Below are positions 25,678 through 34,824 of a stretch of 64,000 nt of DNA, one piece after another. The stretch lies in contig NZ_CP067101.1 of the NCBI RefSeq assembly GCF_016616425.1, forward strand, positions 2,356,001 through 2,420,000, given 5' to 3'. The stretch comes from Bradyrhizobium diazoefficiens. GTDB taxonomy: Bacteria; Pseudomonadota; Alphaproteobacteria; Rhizobiales; Xanthobacteraceae. Every line of letters starts with the position of its first letter. The first letter of the stretch is position 1. The translations under genes and the position numbers were made by a program. The notes under the pieces were generated by a model. The model was not told the DNA's origin. It did no database searches and saw only the letters and a list, made by a program, of their open reading frames with translations.

Positions 25678-26310
25678 CTATCTGATGCCGAGCGATTTGT
25701 GCGTCTGCACGCTGAGCCGCCATTGCGGATGGCGCAGGCAATAGTCGATCGCGCGCGCGGTGTTCTCCGCGACCCCGGGTCCGTCCATCGGCTGGAGCGA
25801 GAAGCGCTCGAAGGCGAGGTCCTCGAAAGTCTCGGGCGCGGCGAGGGCCTGCGGATAGACCAGCTTCAGCTCGTGGCCCTGGCGCAGCACCAGTTCGCTG
25901 CCGCCCTTGGGGCTGACGCAGATCCAGTCGAGCCCCTCCGGTGCGGCAATGGTGCCGTTGGTCTCGACCCCGATCTCGAAGCCATGGGCGTGGAGCGCGT
26001 CGATCAGCGCGGTGTCGACCTGGAGCAGCGGCTCGCCGCCGGTGAGCACCACGTAGCGGTTGGCGGCCGTGGCACGCCATTGCGCGGCGATGGTGTCGGC
26101 AAGTTCCGCAGCCGAGCCGTAGCGGCCGCCGAGCGTGCCGTCGGTCCCGACGAAATCGGTGTCGCAGAACCTGCAGATGGCCTCGCTGCGGTCCGCCTCG
26201 CGCCCACTCCAGAGATTGCAGCCGGCAAAACGGCAGAACACGGACGCGCGCCCGGCATGGGCACCTTCGCCTTGGAGGGTCAGGAAGATTTCCTTGACCG
26301 CGTAACTCAA
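25678..26310 (-). CDS. queE: 7-carboxy-7-deazaguanine synthase
   Basis: A 210-residue radical SAM enzyme that makes 7-carboxy-7-deazaguanine from 6-carboxy-tetrahydropterin in queuosine synthesis. It shows the unusual cluster motif of the QueE group: Cys31, then 14 residues, Cys46, two residues, Cys49 (CRFCDTDF), in place of the normal CxxxCxxC. Other marks are [11 protein letters not shown] and [10 protein letters not shown]. It starts with TTG; GAGGAGA stands six bases before it. It lies 18 bases after trmL. Other queuosine genes (queC, queD) are not in the window. Confidence 0.93.
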   Translation of the reverse strand: MSYAVKEIFLTLQGEGAHAGRASVFCRFAGCNLWSGREADRSEAICRFCDTDFVGTDGTLGGRYGSAAELADTIAAQWRATAANRYVVLTGGEPLLQVDTALIDALHAHGFEIGVETNGTIAAPEGLDWICVSPKGGSELVLRQGHELKLVYPQALAAPETFEDLAFERFSLQPMDGPGVAENTARAIDYCLRHPQWRLSVQTHKSLGIR

Positions 26311-26328
26311 TCGTCTCTCCTCAACCTG

Positions 26329-26787
26329 TCAAACTTGCGGGTTCCGGATCTGCCGCAGCGCCTCGCCGGCGGCCATGGCCGCGGTCATGGCGACATTGAG
26401 CGACCGCAGCCCCGCCCTGATGGGGATCACCAGCCGCGCATCCGCGGCCTCGATCACCGCGTCGGTGACGCCGGCGCTCTCGCGCCCGAATAGCAGGATG
26501 TCCGACGTCTGGTAACGGAAATCGCGATAATCGGTGGCGCCCCGGGTGGTGAACAGCAGCAGGCGGTAGCCGTGCGCAGCGCGCCAGTCGTTGAATTTCA
26601 GCCAGGAGTCGTGCCTGACGATGCTGACATGGCCGAGGTAGTCCATTCCCGCCCGGCGGAACGCGCGGTCGGTGACCGGGAACCCAGCCGGTTCGATGAT
26701 ATGGGCGTCGAGCCCCAGGCAGGCGCAGAGCCTGAGAATCGTGCCGGTGTTCTGAGGGATGTCGGGCTGGAAAAGCGCTATCTGCAT
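26329..26787 (-). CDS. trmL: tRNA (cytidine/uridine-34 2'-O)-methyltransferase
   Basis: A 152-residue SPOUT methyltransferase that methylates the 2'-OH of wobble position 34 in tRNA-Leu. Signatures are ALFQPDIPQNTGTILRLC at the N terminus, LLFGRESAG in the middle and IPIRAGLRSLNVAMTAAM in the knot. Length is typical. It is the first gene of the minus-strand operon trmL-queE-hemF-HAD, divergent from the Rieske gene fbcF across 278 bases. Queuosine, made through QueE, also occupies wobble position 34. Confidence 0.95.
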   Translation of the reverse strand: MQIALFQPDIPQNTGTILRLCACLGLDAHIIEPAGFPVTDRAFRRAGMDYLGHVSIVRHDSWLKFNDWRAAHGYRLLLFTTRGATDYRDFRYQTSDILLFGRESAGVTDAVIEAADARLVIPIRAGLRSLNVAMTAAMAAGEALRQIRNPQV

Positions 26788-27065
26788 CGCTGGCTGTGGG
26801 TTGGTTGCGGGGCGGAAATGTCTCAATAAAACATCGCCTGCGAGGGAATTCGTGCATTGCACGCTCCCGCGCCGATAGCGGGCTTGCGCTCGCCCGGCAA
26901 GGGTGCCAATAGAACGATTCTGGACTGCTGTTTCGCCTGTTTAGGTGCGAGCACGCCAAGTTCTGCCGCCGCGGGGGGCCGCGGGCGCCGGCAGCCTTTC
27001 CGGGGACCTCATGGGCGCCCCCTGGAGCGGTTCCACCGGTTGCACAAGAAGAAAGGGTTGGAATC

Positions 27066-27596
27066 GTGACGACAGCGTCTTCGGCGGACCATCCGACACG
27101 CCGTGATTTCTTATTCGTTGCAACCGGGGCAGCTGCAGCAGTAGGGGGCGCAGCCGCGCTCTGGCCTTTCATCTCCCAGATGAATCCTGACGCCTCGACG
27201 ATCGCCGCCGGTGCGCCGATCGAGGTCGATCTCAGCCCGATCGCCGAAGGCCAGGACATCAAGGTGTTCTGGCGTGGCAAGCCGATCTACATCAGCCACC
27301 GCACCAAGAAGCAGATCGATGAGGCGCGCGCCGTCAACGTGGCGAGCCTGCCGGACCCGCAGACCGACCAGGCCCGGGTCAAGTCGGGCCACGACCAGTG
27401 GCTGGTCGTGATCGGCATCTGCACCCATCTCGGCTGCATCCCGATCGCCCATGAAGGCAATTACGACGGGTTCTTCTGCCCCTGCCATGGTTCGCAGTAC
27501 GATTCGTCCGGCCGCATCCGCCAGGGGCCCGCACCCTTGAACCTGGCTGTGCCGCCGTACCAGTTCGTTTCCGACACCAAAATCCAGATCGGCTGA
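27066..27596 (+). CDS. fbcF: ubiquinol-cytochrome c reductase Rieske iron-sulfur subunit
   Basis: A 176-residue Rieske protein (petA in other species). A twin-arginine-like motif TRRDF precedes the single helix (about 14-36), which serves as uncleaved Tat signal and membrane anchor. The [2Fe-2S] ligands are in CTHLGCIP (Cys119, His121) and CPCHGS (Cys138, His141); the other two cysteines form the usual disulfide. The start is GTG, with AAGGG upstream. It transfers electrons from ubiquinol to cytochrome c1 in the bc1 complex on the periplasmic side. It heads the fbcF-fbcH operon. Confidence 0.96.
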   Translation: MTTASSADHPTRRDFLFVATGAAAAVGGAAALWPFISQMNPDASTIAAGAPIEVDLSPIAEGQDIKVFWRGKPIYISHRTKKQIDEARAVNVASLPDPQTDQARVKSGHDQWLVVIGICTHLGCIPIAHEGNYDGFFCPCHGSQYDSSGRIRQGPAPLNLAVPPYQFVSDTKIQIG

Positions 27597-27659
27597 GCTT
27601 AGGGCCTTCGTCCGAAGCTTCGCGCCGTCTCGTCGTACTATATTCCTCAGGATCGCATC

Positions 27660-29732
27660 ATGAGCGGACCATCCGACTACCAGCCGAGCAATCCGGCCCT
27701 GCAATGGATCGAGCGGCGTCTGCCGATCCTCGGCCTCATGCACTCCTCCTTCGTCGTCTATCCCACCCCGCGCAACCTGAACTATTGGTGGACCTTCGGC
27801 GCCATCCTCTCCTTCATGCTGGGGATACAGATCCTGACCGGCGTGATCCTGGCGATGCACTACACCCCGCATGCCGATCTCGCCTTCAAGTCGGTCGAAC
27901 TGATCGTCCGTGACGTGAATTACGGCTGGCTGCTGCGCAACATGCATGCGGTCGGCGCCTCGATGTTCTTCGTCGCCGTCTATGTCCACATGTTCCGCGG
28001 CCTTTACTACGGGTCGTACAAGGAGCCGCGCGAGGTGCTGTGGATCCTCGGCGTCATCATCTACCTCTTGATGATGGCGACCGGCTTCATGGGTTACGTG
28101 CTGCCGTGGGGCCAGATGAGCTTCTGGGGCGCCACCGTCATCACCAATTTGTTCTCCGCCATTCCCTATGTCGGCGAGAGCATCGTGACGCTGTTGTGGG
28201 GCGGCTATTCGGTCGGTAACCCGACGCTGAACCGCTTCTTCTCCCTGCACTATCTGCTGCCGTTCCTGATCGCGGGCGTCGTCGTGCTCCACGTCTGGGC
28301 GCTGCACGTCGCCGGCCAGAACAATCCCGACGGCGTCGAGCCGAAGACGGAAAAGGACACGGTGCCGTTCACGCCGCATGCGACCATCAAGGACATGTTC
28401 GGCGTCGCCTGCTTCCTGCTGCTCTACGCCTGGTTCATCTTCTACATGCCGAACTATCTCGGTGACGCCGACAACTACATTCCGGCGAACCCGGGCGTGA
28501 CGCCGCCGCACATCGTGCCGGAATGGTATTACCTGCCGTTCTACGCGATCCTGCGCTCGATCCCGAACAAGCTCGCGGGTGTCACCGCGATGTTCGGCGC
28601 GATCCTCATCCTGTGCTTCCTGCCCTGGCTGGACGCAGCAAAGACGAGATCGTCGAAGTATCGCCCGCTGGCCAAGCAGTTCTTCTGGATCTTCGTCGCG
28701 GTCTGCATCCTGCTCGGCTATCTCGGCGCGCAGCCGCCGGAAGGTATCTACGTCGTTGCCGGCCGGGTCCTGACGGTTTGCTACTTCGCCTACTTCCTGA
28801 TCGTGCTGCCGCTGCTCTCGCGCATCGAGAAGCCGCGGCCGGTGCCGAACTCGATCTCGGATGCGGTCCTGGCCAAGACCGGCAGCAGGTCGACGCCGAT
28901 GGTCTCGACCGCGATCGTGCTGGCGCTCGCCGGTTCGTTGTTCGCGGGCTCGCTCGACAGCGCGAAAGCGGCTGAAGGCAGCGACCAGCCGCCCGGCAAC
29001 AAATGGTCGTTCTCGGGCCCTTTCGGTAAGTTCGACCGCGGTGCGCTGCAGCGCGGCCTCAAGGTCTACAAGGAGGTCTGCTCCAACTGCCACAGCCTGT
29101 CCTACGTCGCCTTCCGCAATCTTTCGGAGCCCGGTGGACCCGGTTATTCCGTGGCGCAGGCGGCAGCCTTCGCTTCCGAATACAAGATCAAGGACGGCCC
29201 GAACGATTCCGGCGACATGTTCGAGCGTGCCGGCCGGCCGGCGGATTATTTCCCCTCGCCATTTCCGAACGAGCAGGCCGCCCGTGCGGCGAACGGCGGG
29301 GCGGCACCGCCCGACCTCTCCCTCATTACCAAGGCGCGCTCATACAAGCGCGGCTTTCCCTGGTTCATCTTCGACTTCTTCAGCCAGTACCAGGAGCAGG
29401 GCCCGGACTACGTTTCGGCGGTGCTGCAGGGCTTTGAGGACAAGGTGCCGGAAGGCGTCACCATTCCGGAGGGCTCGTACTACAACAAGTACTTCCCGGG
29501 CCACGCCATCAAGATGCCGAAGCCGCTCAGCGACGGCCAGGTGACCTATGATGACGGCTCGCCGACCACGGTCGCGCAGTATGCTCATGACGTCACCACG
29601 TTCCTGATGTGGGCCGCAGAGCCTCACATGGAAGCGCGCAAGCGCCTCGGATTCCAGGTCTTCGTGTTCCTAATCATCTTCGCGGGCCTGATGTACTTCA
29701 CCAAGAAGAAGGTCTGGGCCGACTCGCACTGA
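27660..29732 (+). CDS. fbcH: fused cytochrome b / cytochrome c1 preprotein
   Basis: A 690-residue polyprotein. Residues about 1-410 are cytochrome b with eight helices and the Qo motif [19 protein letters not shown] second signal sequence follows ([16 protein letters not shown]) with cleavage expected after AKA near residue 437, and then cytochrome c1 with haem site CSNCHS and a C-terminal anchor ([14 protein letters not shown]). In Bradyrhizobium japonicum such a fused product is known to be cut into the two cytochromes. It lies 63 bases after fbcF. A strong terminator follows at 29755, so the two genes form a complete unit. Confidence 0.97.
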   Translation: MSGPSDYQPSNPALQWIERRLPILGLMHSSFVVYPTPRNLNYWWTFGAILSFMLGIQILTGVILAMHYTPHADLAFKSVELIVRDVNYGWLLRNMHAVGASMFFVAVYVHMFRGLYYGSYKEPREVLWILGVIIYLLMMATGFMGYVLPWGQMSFWGATVITNLFSAIPYVGESIVTLLWGGYSVGNPTLNRFFSLHYLLPFLIAGVVVLHVWALHVAGQNNPDGVEPKTEKDTVPFTPHATIKDMFGVACFLLLYAWFIFYMPNYLGDADNYIPANPGVTPPHIVPEWYYLPFYAILRSIPNKLAGVTAMFGAILILCFLPWLDAAKTRSSKYRPLAKQFFWIFVAVCILLGYLGAQPPEGIYVVAGRVLTVCYFAYFLIVLPLLSRIEKPRPVPNSISDAVLAKTGSRSTPMVSTAIVLALAGSLFAGSLDSAKAAEGSDQPPGNKWSFSGPFGKFDRGALQRGLKVYKEVCSNCHSLSYVAFRNLSEPGGPGYSVAQAAAFASEYKIKDGPNDSGDMFERAGRPADYFPSPFPNEQAARAANGGAAPPDLSLITKARSYKRGFPWFIFDFFSQYQEQGPDYVSAVLQGFEDKVPEGVTIPEGSYYNKYFPGHAIKMPKPLSDGQVTYDDGSPTTVAQYAHDVTTFLMWAAEPHMEARKRLGFQVFVFLIIFAGLMYFTKKKVWADSH

Positions 29733-29754
29733 TCGGCGCGAGGCGACGACAACG

Positions 29755-29781
29755 AAAAAGCCCCCGCAAGGGGGCTTTTTT
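29755..29781 (+). terminator. intrinsic terminator of the fbcFH operon
   Basis: A stem of AAAAAGCCCCC and GGGGGCTTTTT around the tetraloop GCAA, ending in a run of T. It lies 22 bases after the fbcH stop. It is nearly symmetric, but no gene converges on it closely. Confidence 0.93.
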
Positions 29782-29790
29782 GTTGGGTTG

Positions 29791-29895
29791 CCATTCCGGA
29801 GCGCGCCTCTTGGCGCGAACCCAAAATCCATTCGTCCACCAACTCCGAGGCTTGATGGATTTCGGATTCGCGCTATCGCGCGCCGCGGAATGACG
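29791..29895. repeat. dispersed intergenic palindromic repeat (CATTCCGG type)
   Basis: Left half CCATTCCGGAGCGCGCCTCT to AAAATCCA, right half TGATGGATTTCGGATTCGCG to CGCGGAATGACG. It has the same layout as the element at 260-360 and the shorter one at 50723-50761. It fills the space between the fbcFH terminator and the dienelactone hydrolase promoter region. Confidence 0.7.
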
Positions 29896-29972
29896 TGACT
29901 GTGGATTGCGTCATCCGCTCCCAACGGCCAAAATGCCGCCAACCGCTCCACCAAAACTCATCGGAGGACACC

Positions 29973-30647
29973 ATGGGAACCGCCATCACCTTCAAGCGCC
30001 CGGACGGCAAGGAGGCCTCGGGCTATCTCGCCAACGCCGCACGCGGCAATGCGCCGGGCGTGGTCGTGATCCAGGAATGGTGGGGCCTGTCGGACCAGAT
30101 CAAGGGCCTGTGCGACCGCTTTGCGCTGGCCGGCTTCGACGCACTGGCGCCCGATCTCTACAACGGCAAGGTGGTGCCGTATCACGACACTGAGAGCGCC
30201 AACAAGGAGATGAACTCGCTCGACTTCATGGACGCCACCACGCAGACCGTGCGCGGCGCCACGCAATATCTGTCGCGCAACGGCGCCAAGGTCGGACTGA
30301 CAGGCTTCTGCCTCGGCGGCGCCGTGACCATCATCGGCGCGACCAAGATTCCGGAGCTCGCGGCCGGCGTCGTATTCTACGGCATCCCGCCGGAGCAGGC
30401 GGCCAAGCCCGCCGATGTCAAGATCCCGCTCCAGGCCCATTTCGCCAATAAGGACGATTGGTGCACGCCGGAGTTGGTCAATGGCTTCGAACAGGCCATG
30501 AAGGCCGCCGGCAAGTCACTGGAGCTGTTCCGCTATGACGCCGAGCACGCCTTCGTCAACGAGCAGCGCCAGGCCGTGCACGACCGCGAAGCCGCCGAAC
30601 TCGCCTGGGGCAGGGCGACGGAGTTTTTCAGGAAGCATCTGGGGTAG
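29973..30647 (+). CDS. dienelactone hydrolase family protein
   Basis: A 224-residue alpha/beta hydrolase with the catalytic Cys of the dienelactone hydrolase family in GFCLGG (near residue 113), a VIQEWWGL oxyanion-side motif, Asp in NKDDWC and His in AEHAFVNE. Dienelactone hydrolases open lactones in chloroaromatic breakdown, but most genomic members like this one have no known substrate. It is preceded by a strong GGAGGA ribosome site. It is monocistronic by layout: repeats lie upstream and the trp leader downstream. Confidence 0.88.
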   Translation: MGTAITFKRPDGKEASGYLANAARGNAPGVVVIQEWWGLSDQIKGLCDRFALAGFDALAPDLYNGKVVPYHDTESANKEMNSLDFMDATTQTVRGATQYLSRNGAKVGLTGFCLGGAVTIIGATKIPELAAGVVFYGIPPEQAAKPADVKIPLQAHFANKDDWCTPELVNGFEQAMKAAGKSLELFRYDAEHAFVNEQRQAVHDREAAELAWGRATEFFRKHLG

Positions 30648-30751
30648 GGGGCGGGGCCAAGGTCGCTCCTGCATCGCGTCGAGCAATCGGCGGTGCCTGC
30701 GATCGACCAGTTTGAGGACGTGCCACCCAGCCGGCAATCCAGGTAGCGCCC

Positions 30752-30781
30752 TTGACGCCGCCCCCGCCCCATGGTGAGTAT
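30752..30781 (+). promoter_or_regulatory. predicted trpL promoter
   Basis: A -35-like TTGACG at 30752-30757, an 18-base spacer and a weak -10-like GAGTAT at 30776-30781. Transcription would begin at or next to the A of the trpL ATG at 30788. The -10 matches only three of six consensus bases. The absence of a ribosome site before trpL agrees with a leaderless message, as reported for rhizobial trpL. Confidence 0.45.
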
Positions 30782-30787
30782 CCGCCC

Positions 30788-30835
30788 ATGAGCACCGCCG
30801 TCCGCCCAGCCCGTCTTTGGTGGCGCACCTCCTAA
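30788..30835 (+). CDS. trpL: trp operon leader peptide
   Basis: A 15-residue peptide MSTAVRPARLWWRTS with two consecutive Trp codons at 30818-30823, placed 117 bases before trpE(G). This is the arrangement of transcription attenuators: when charged tRNA-Trp is scarce, the ribosome stalls at the Trp pair and changes RNA folding downstream. It has no Shine-Dalgarno, which suits a leaderless start. In Sinorhizobium meliloti the corresponding peptide and the released attenuator RNA have also been reported to act in trans. It is too short for ordinary gene finding. Confidence 0.85.
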   Translation: MSTAVRPARLWWRTS

Positions 30836-30912
30836 CGAGGTGGCCGGTGCGATTTTCCTTTCCCAAATCGTCAGAGGTCGCCAACGCAGTGCGGCGGCCT
30901 GATCGTTTGTCC
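30819..30912 (+). promoter_or_regulatory. trp attenuator region
   Basis: Several mutually exclusive stems start at the Trp codons. GGTG (30819-30822) can pair with CACC (30826-30829). CACCTC (30826-30831) pairs with GAGGTG (30837-30842). CGCACC (30824-30829) pairs with GGTGCG (30846-30851), followed by ATTTTCCTTT. Further on, AGGTCGCC (30875-30882) pairs with GGCGGCCT (30893-30900), followed by GATCGTTTGT. One of the last two is the likely terminator. Which one acts cannot be decided by eye. Confidence 0.65.
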
Positions 30913-30951
30913 TGTGTGGCGTTCCCTCGGCAAGTTTCGTAAGAGGACGAC

Positions 30952-33111
30952 ATGAACAGGACAGTCTTTGCCCTCCCGGCCAGAAGCGACTATTTGACCC
31001 GCGCGGGTCTTGTGATCACGCGCGTGGCCGAGCAGTTTACCGGCGGCGCGAGCCGGCTCGACGACCTGATCAACCTGCTCGACCGTCGCCGCGGCGTGGT
31101 GCTGTCCTCGGGCACGACCGTACCCGGCCGCTACGAGAGCTTCGATCTCGGCTTCTCCGATCCGCCGCTCAAGCTCGAGACGGCTGGCGTCAATTTCAAG
31201 CTCGAAGCGCTCAACGAACGCGGGCAGGTGCTGATCGCCTTTCTTGGGGACGTCATGCGCGAGCCTTGCGTCGTGATCTCCGAGAAGACGTCCGTGCGCC
31301 TTTCCGGCCACATTATCCGCGGCGACGCGCCGGTCGAGGAAGACCAGCGCACCCGGCGCGCCAGCGTGATGTCGCTGGTGCGCGACACCATCGCCGCCTT
31401 CTCCGCCAATGACGACGGACTGCTCGGCCTGTTCGGCGCCTTCGCCTACGACCTCGTGTTCCAGATCGAGGACCTCGTGCAGAAGCGCCCGCGCGAGCAG
31501 GACCAGCGCGACATCGTGCTGTACGTGCCCGATCGCCTGCTGGCCTATGACCGCGCCACCGGCCGCGGCGTGGTGCTCGCCTACGATTTCGCCTGGAATG
31601 GCAAATCCACCGCAGGCTTGCCGCGCGAGACCGCCGAGAGCCCCTATCTGAAGACGCCGCGCCAGGGCTTTGCCGATCACGCGCCCGGCGAATATCAGGC
31701 CACGGTCGAGAACGCGCGTGCCGCTTTCGCCCGCGGTGATCTGTTCGAGGCAGTGCCCGGCCAGCTCTTTGCCGAGCCCTGCGATCGTTCGCCGGCCGAA
31801 GTGTTCCAGCGCCTCTGCGTGATCAATCCGTCGCCCTACGGCGCGCTGATGAATCTGGGGGAGGGAGAGTTTCTCGTCTCGGCCTCGCCGGAAATGTTCG
31901 TGCGCTCGGACGGACGTCGCGTCGAAACATGCCCGATCTCAGGCACCATCGCGCGCGGCACGGATGCGATCGGCGATGCCGAGCAGATCCGCCAGCTCCT
32001 GAACTCGGAGAAGGACGAGTTCGAGCTCAACATGTGCACCGACGTCGACCGCAACGACAAGGCGCGTGTCTGCGTGCCCGGCACCATCAAGGTGCTCGCG
32101 CGCCGGCAGATCGAGACCTACTCGAAGCTGTTCCACACCGTCGATCATGTCGAGGGCATGCTGCGCCCCGGTTTCGATGCGCTCGACGCTTTCCTCACGC
32201 ATGCCTGGGCGGTCACCGTCACCGGTGCGCCAAAACTCTGGGCGATGCAGTTTGTCGAGGATCACGAGCGCTCGCCGCGGCGCTGGTATGCCGGCGCGAT
32301 CGGCGCCATGAATTTCGACGGCAGCATCAACACCGGGCTCACCATCCGCACCATCCGCATGAAGGATGGTCTGGCCGAAGTGCGCGTCGGGGCGACCTGC
32401 CTGTTTGATTCCGATCCCGCCGCCGAAGACCGCGAGTGCCAGGTGAAAGCTGCGGCGCTGTTTCAGGCACTGCGCGGCGATCCGCCAAAGCCGCTGTCGA
32501 CTTTCGCGCCCGACGCGACCGGTTCGGGCAAGCGGGTACTGCTGATCGACCACGACGACAGCTTCGTGCACATGCTCGCCGATTATTTTCGTCAGGTCGG
32601 CGCCGACGTCACCGTCGTCCGCCATGTGCATGCGCTCGACATGATCGAGCAGAAGGCATGGGATTTGCTGGTGCTGTCACCGGGGCCCGGCAGGCCGGAG
32701 GATTTCGGGATCAAGAAGACAATCGATGCGGCGCTCGCGAAGAAGCTGCCGGTGTTCGGCGTCTGCCTTGGCGTGCAGGCGATCGGCGAATATTTCGGCG
32801 GCGAGCTTGGCCAGCTCATCCATCCCGCCCACGGCCGACCCTCGCGCGTGCAGGTGCGTGGCGGGCGGCTGATGCGCAATCTGCCGAACGAGATCGTCAT
32901 CGGCCGCTATCACTCGCTCTATGTCGAGCGCGACAGCATGCCGGAGGTGTTGTCCGTCACCGCCAGCACCGAGGACGGCGTCGCCATGGCGCTGGAGCAC
33001 AAGACCCTGCCGGTCGCCGGCGTGCAATTCCACCCGGAATCGCTGATGTCGCTCGGCAATGAGGTCGGGTTACGTATTGTCGAGAACGCGTTCCGGCTGG
33101 ATGCGCGTTGA
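30952..33111 (+). CDS. trpE(G): fused anthranilate synthase, TrpE and TrpG domains
   Basis: A 719-residue enzyme for the first step of tryptophan synthesis. Residues about 1-510 are the chorismate-binding TrpE part (CPISGTIARGTD, CTDVDRNDKARVC, GAIGAMNFDGSINTGLTIRT). Residues about 525-719 are the glutamine amidotransferase TrpG, with catalytic Cys in FGVCLGVQAIGEY and His-Glu in VQFHPESLMS. The fusion is characteristic of rhizobia and relatives. AGAGGA lies before the ATG. It is controlled by the trpL attenuator and followed by apt after 13 bases. Confidence 0.96.
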   Translation: MNRTVFALPARSDYLTRAGLVITRVAEQFTGGASRLDDLINLLDRRRGVVLSSGTTVPGRYESFDLGFSDPPLKLETAGVNFKLEALNERGQVLIAFLGDVMREPCVVISEKTSVRLSGHIIRGDAPVEEDQRTRRASVMSLVRDTIAAFSANDDGLLGLFGAFAYDLVFQIEDLVQKRPREQDQRDIVLYVPDRLLAYDRATGRGVVLAYDFAWNGKSTAGLPRETAESPYLKTPRQGFADHAPGEYQATVENARAAFARGDLFEAVPGQLFAEPCDRSPAEVFQRLCVINPSPYGALMNLGEGEFLVSASPEMFVRSDGRRVETCPISGTIARGTDAIGDAEQIRQLLNSEKDEFELNMCTDVDRNDKARVCVPGTIKVLARRQIETYSKLFHTVDHVEGMLRPGFDALDAFLTHAWAVTVTGAPKLWAMQFVEDHERSPRRWYAGAIGAMNFDGSINTGLTIRTIRMKDGLAEVRVGATCLFDSDPAAEDRECQVKAAALFQALRGDPPKPLSTFAPDATGSGKRVLLIDHDDSFVHMLADYFRQVGADVTVVRHVHALDMIEQKAWDLLVLSPGPGRPEDFGIKKTIDAALAKKLPVFGVCLGVQAIGEYFGGELGQLIHPAHGRPSRVQVRGGRLMRNLPNEIVIGRYHSLYVERDSMPEVLSVTASTEDGVAMALEHKTLPVAGVQFHPESLMSLGNEVGLRIVENAFRLDAR

Positions 33112-33124
33112 TTGAGAGGCACCA

Positions 33125-33664
33125 ATGACCTTTGACCACGATATAAAGGCGAGCGTCCGCACCATCCCCGACTATCCCAAGCCGGGGATCATGTTCCGCG
33201 ACATCACGACCTTGCTGGCGGACGCGCGCGCCTTCCGCCGCGCGGTCGACGAACTCGTCAATCCCTGGGCCGGCAACAAGATCGACAAGGTCGCCGGCAT
33301 GGAGGCGCGCGGCTTCATCATCGGCGGTGCGGTGGCGCACCAGCTCTCGGCCGGCTTCGTGCCGATCCGCAAGAAGGGCAAGCTGCCGCACACCACGGTG
33401 CGCATCGCTTACTCGCTTGAATACGGCATCGATGAGATGGAGATGCATGTCGACGCGATCCAGCCTGGCGAGCGCGTCATCCTGGTCGACGACCTCATCG
33501 CCACCGGCGGCACCGCGGAAGGCGCGGTGAAGCTGCTGCGCCAGATCGGCGCCAACGTCGTCGCCGCCTGCTTCATCATCGACCTGCCCGAGCTCGGCGG
33601 CGCCGCCAAGCTGCGCGCCATGGACGTGCCGGTGCGCACGCTGATGACCTTCGAGGGACACTGA
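33125..33664 (+). CDS. apt: adenine phosphoribosyltransferase
   Basis: A 179-residue purine salvage enzyme that joins adenine and PRPP to AMP. It has the type I PRTase PRPP motif [17 protein letters not shown] near residues 119-135 and the APRT features [18 protein letters not shown] and [15 protein letters not shown]. Length is typical. It starts 13 bases after trpE(G) with GAGAGG upstream, so part of its expression may depend on the trp transcript. Both enzymes lie on PRPP or chorismate branches, but a functional tie is not needed. Confidence 0.95.
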   Translation: MTFDHDIKASVRTIPDYPKPGIMFRDITTLLADARAFRRAVDELVNPWAGNKIDKVAGMEARGFIIGGAVAHQLSAGFVPIRKKGKLPHTTVRIAYSLEYGIDEMEMHVDAIQPGERVILVDDLIATGGTAEGAVKLLRQIGANVVAACFIIDLPELGGAAKLRAMDVPVRTLMTFEGH

Positions 33665-33676
33665 GAGGTCGTCCGG

Positions 33677-34009
33677 TCAGATCAGCTCGGCCTTCAGCTC
33701 GGCCTGCCAGTGCAGCAAGCGCTCCCTCAAGAGCGCGTTCCTGAGATAGGCGGTCTCCTCGTCCTCCAGACGCTCGCATTCGCCAAACGTCAGGCCCGCC
33801 TCGCCATGGGTGGTCCAGGCCGCCTGGAGGCTGCGGCAGGTGTGGCCGCCCTGGCGCAGCGAGAACCAGATGCGGTTCTGGATCGTCTCCAGGTTCGGTG
33901 CCTGGCCGACCCAGGTCTCGCCCGAGACCGCGCAGCGCACGACGAAGATGCCCGCGACGGTCTTTCGCTCCTTATAGGCGGTGATCGCTGCTTTCCGGTC
34001 GATGCTCAC
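33677..34009 (-). CDS. GIY-YIG-like protein, probably degenerate
   Basis: A 110-residue protein. AGIFVVRCAVSGETWVGQA resembles the GIY-YIG nuclease entrance strands, and QNRIWFSLRQGG stands where the catalytic Arg helix would be. GIY has become GIF and YIG/YVG has become WVG. Small proteins of this kind occur widely in Bradyrhizobium. Nuclease activity is uncertain because the tyrosines that define the motif are missing. It converges with apt, with only 12 bases between the stops. Confidence 0.65.
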   Translation of the reverse strand: MSIDRKAAITAYKERKTVAGIFVVRCAVSGETWVGQAPNLETIQNRIWFSLRQGGHTCRSLQAAWTTHGEAGLTFGECERLEDEETAYLRNALLRERLLHWQAELKAELI

Positions 34010-34093
34010 GGTGACGGGCCTCGCTGAGGACGTTGTTGCGCGAGCTCAGTAGCGGCAGGCCTGCTGCCTGTCAATATTACCCGGATAAAATGT

Positions 34094-34765
34094 TCAGGAC
34101 CGCTGCAGGATCAGGCTCAGCTCAAGTTCACGGAAGGCGAGGTAATTCCGCCGGGTCCATTGGTGCAGCTCGGTCGAGGCATCCTTTTCCTGGCGCAGGT
34201 AGCCGGTAAAAGAGAAGTTCAACCGGTCGATATAGGTCTTGAGGAAGCCGGGCAGCGCGGGCAGGCGGAACAGCCGGCCGCCGGCCATCGCCGCTGGCAA
34301 CTCGCCGCGTATGACATATTCGTTGTCCACGGTGATCAGGATCATGCGCGGAATCCGCCCGCGCAGCATCTCGTGGGCGCGCGTCGAGACGCGGTCGGTG
34401 TCGGCGACGAACAGGATCTGAGGCGCGACATGGCGGCGCGCGGCTTCCTTCAACAGGCCGATCTCGTCGGTCATCTTGAAGAACTCGTCGAAGGCGTGGA
34501 AGCCGAGATCGATGACCTTGGCAACGCCGTCATCGACGATGACGCGGTCCATCAGCTGCATCTTGCCGTAGGTGTCGATCACGTCGGCGGTCTCGGTGAT
34601 CCCGGGCAGATAGTCGAGCAGCGACGGCTCCTTCAAGTTGACGTCGAAGGCCGCGACGTTGCCGTTCTTGAGCAGCAGGAATTCGCTCAAAAGCCGCGCC
34701 AGCAGGGTCTTGCCGACCTGCGGGCGGGGCGAGCAGATGATGTAGACGGGCGTCGCGGGCATCAC
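34094..34765 (-). CDS. P-loop NTPase of unknown role
   Basis: A 223-residue protein with a Walker A-like CSPRPQVGKTLLARLL near residues 11-26 and further MinD/ParA-like order: AAFDVNLKEPSLLDYL after the second strand and KVIDLGFHAF as a Walker B-type strand. It lacks the deviant first Lys (KGGxGKT) of ParA proteins, having PRPQVGKT instead. It lies 59 bases downstream of a true ParA-like gene in the same direction, so the pair may work together. I do not recognise the family. Confidence 0.7.
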   Translation of the reverse strand: MMPATPVYIICSPRPQVGKTLLARLLSEFLLLKNGNVAAFDVNLKEPSLLDYLPGITETADVIDTYGKMQLMDRVIVDDGVAKVIDLGFHAFDEFFKMTDEIGLLKEAARRHVAPQILFVADTDRVSTRAHEMLRGRIPRMILITVDNEYVIRGELPAAMAGGRLFRLPALPGFLKTYIDRLNFSFTGYLRQEKDASTELHQWTRRNYLAFRELELSLILQRS

Positions 34766-34824
34766 GAACTATTATCTGAGCGAACTCACCGCCCAATCCA
34801 GCCGTATCCGCACCTCGACCGCAA

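Noticed and set aside
27111..29093. Long minus-strand open frame opposite fbcF and fbcH
   Set aside because: It crosses two well-defined genes on the other strand and shows only Asp/Arg/His-rich low-complexity sequence.
33677..34009. Active GIY-YIG homing endonuclease
   Set aside because: The tyrosines defining GIY and YIG are replaced, the protein has no DNA-binding extension, and it stands as a fixed gene between conserved neighbours.
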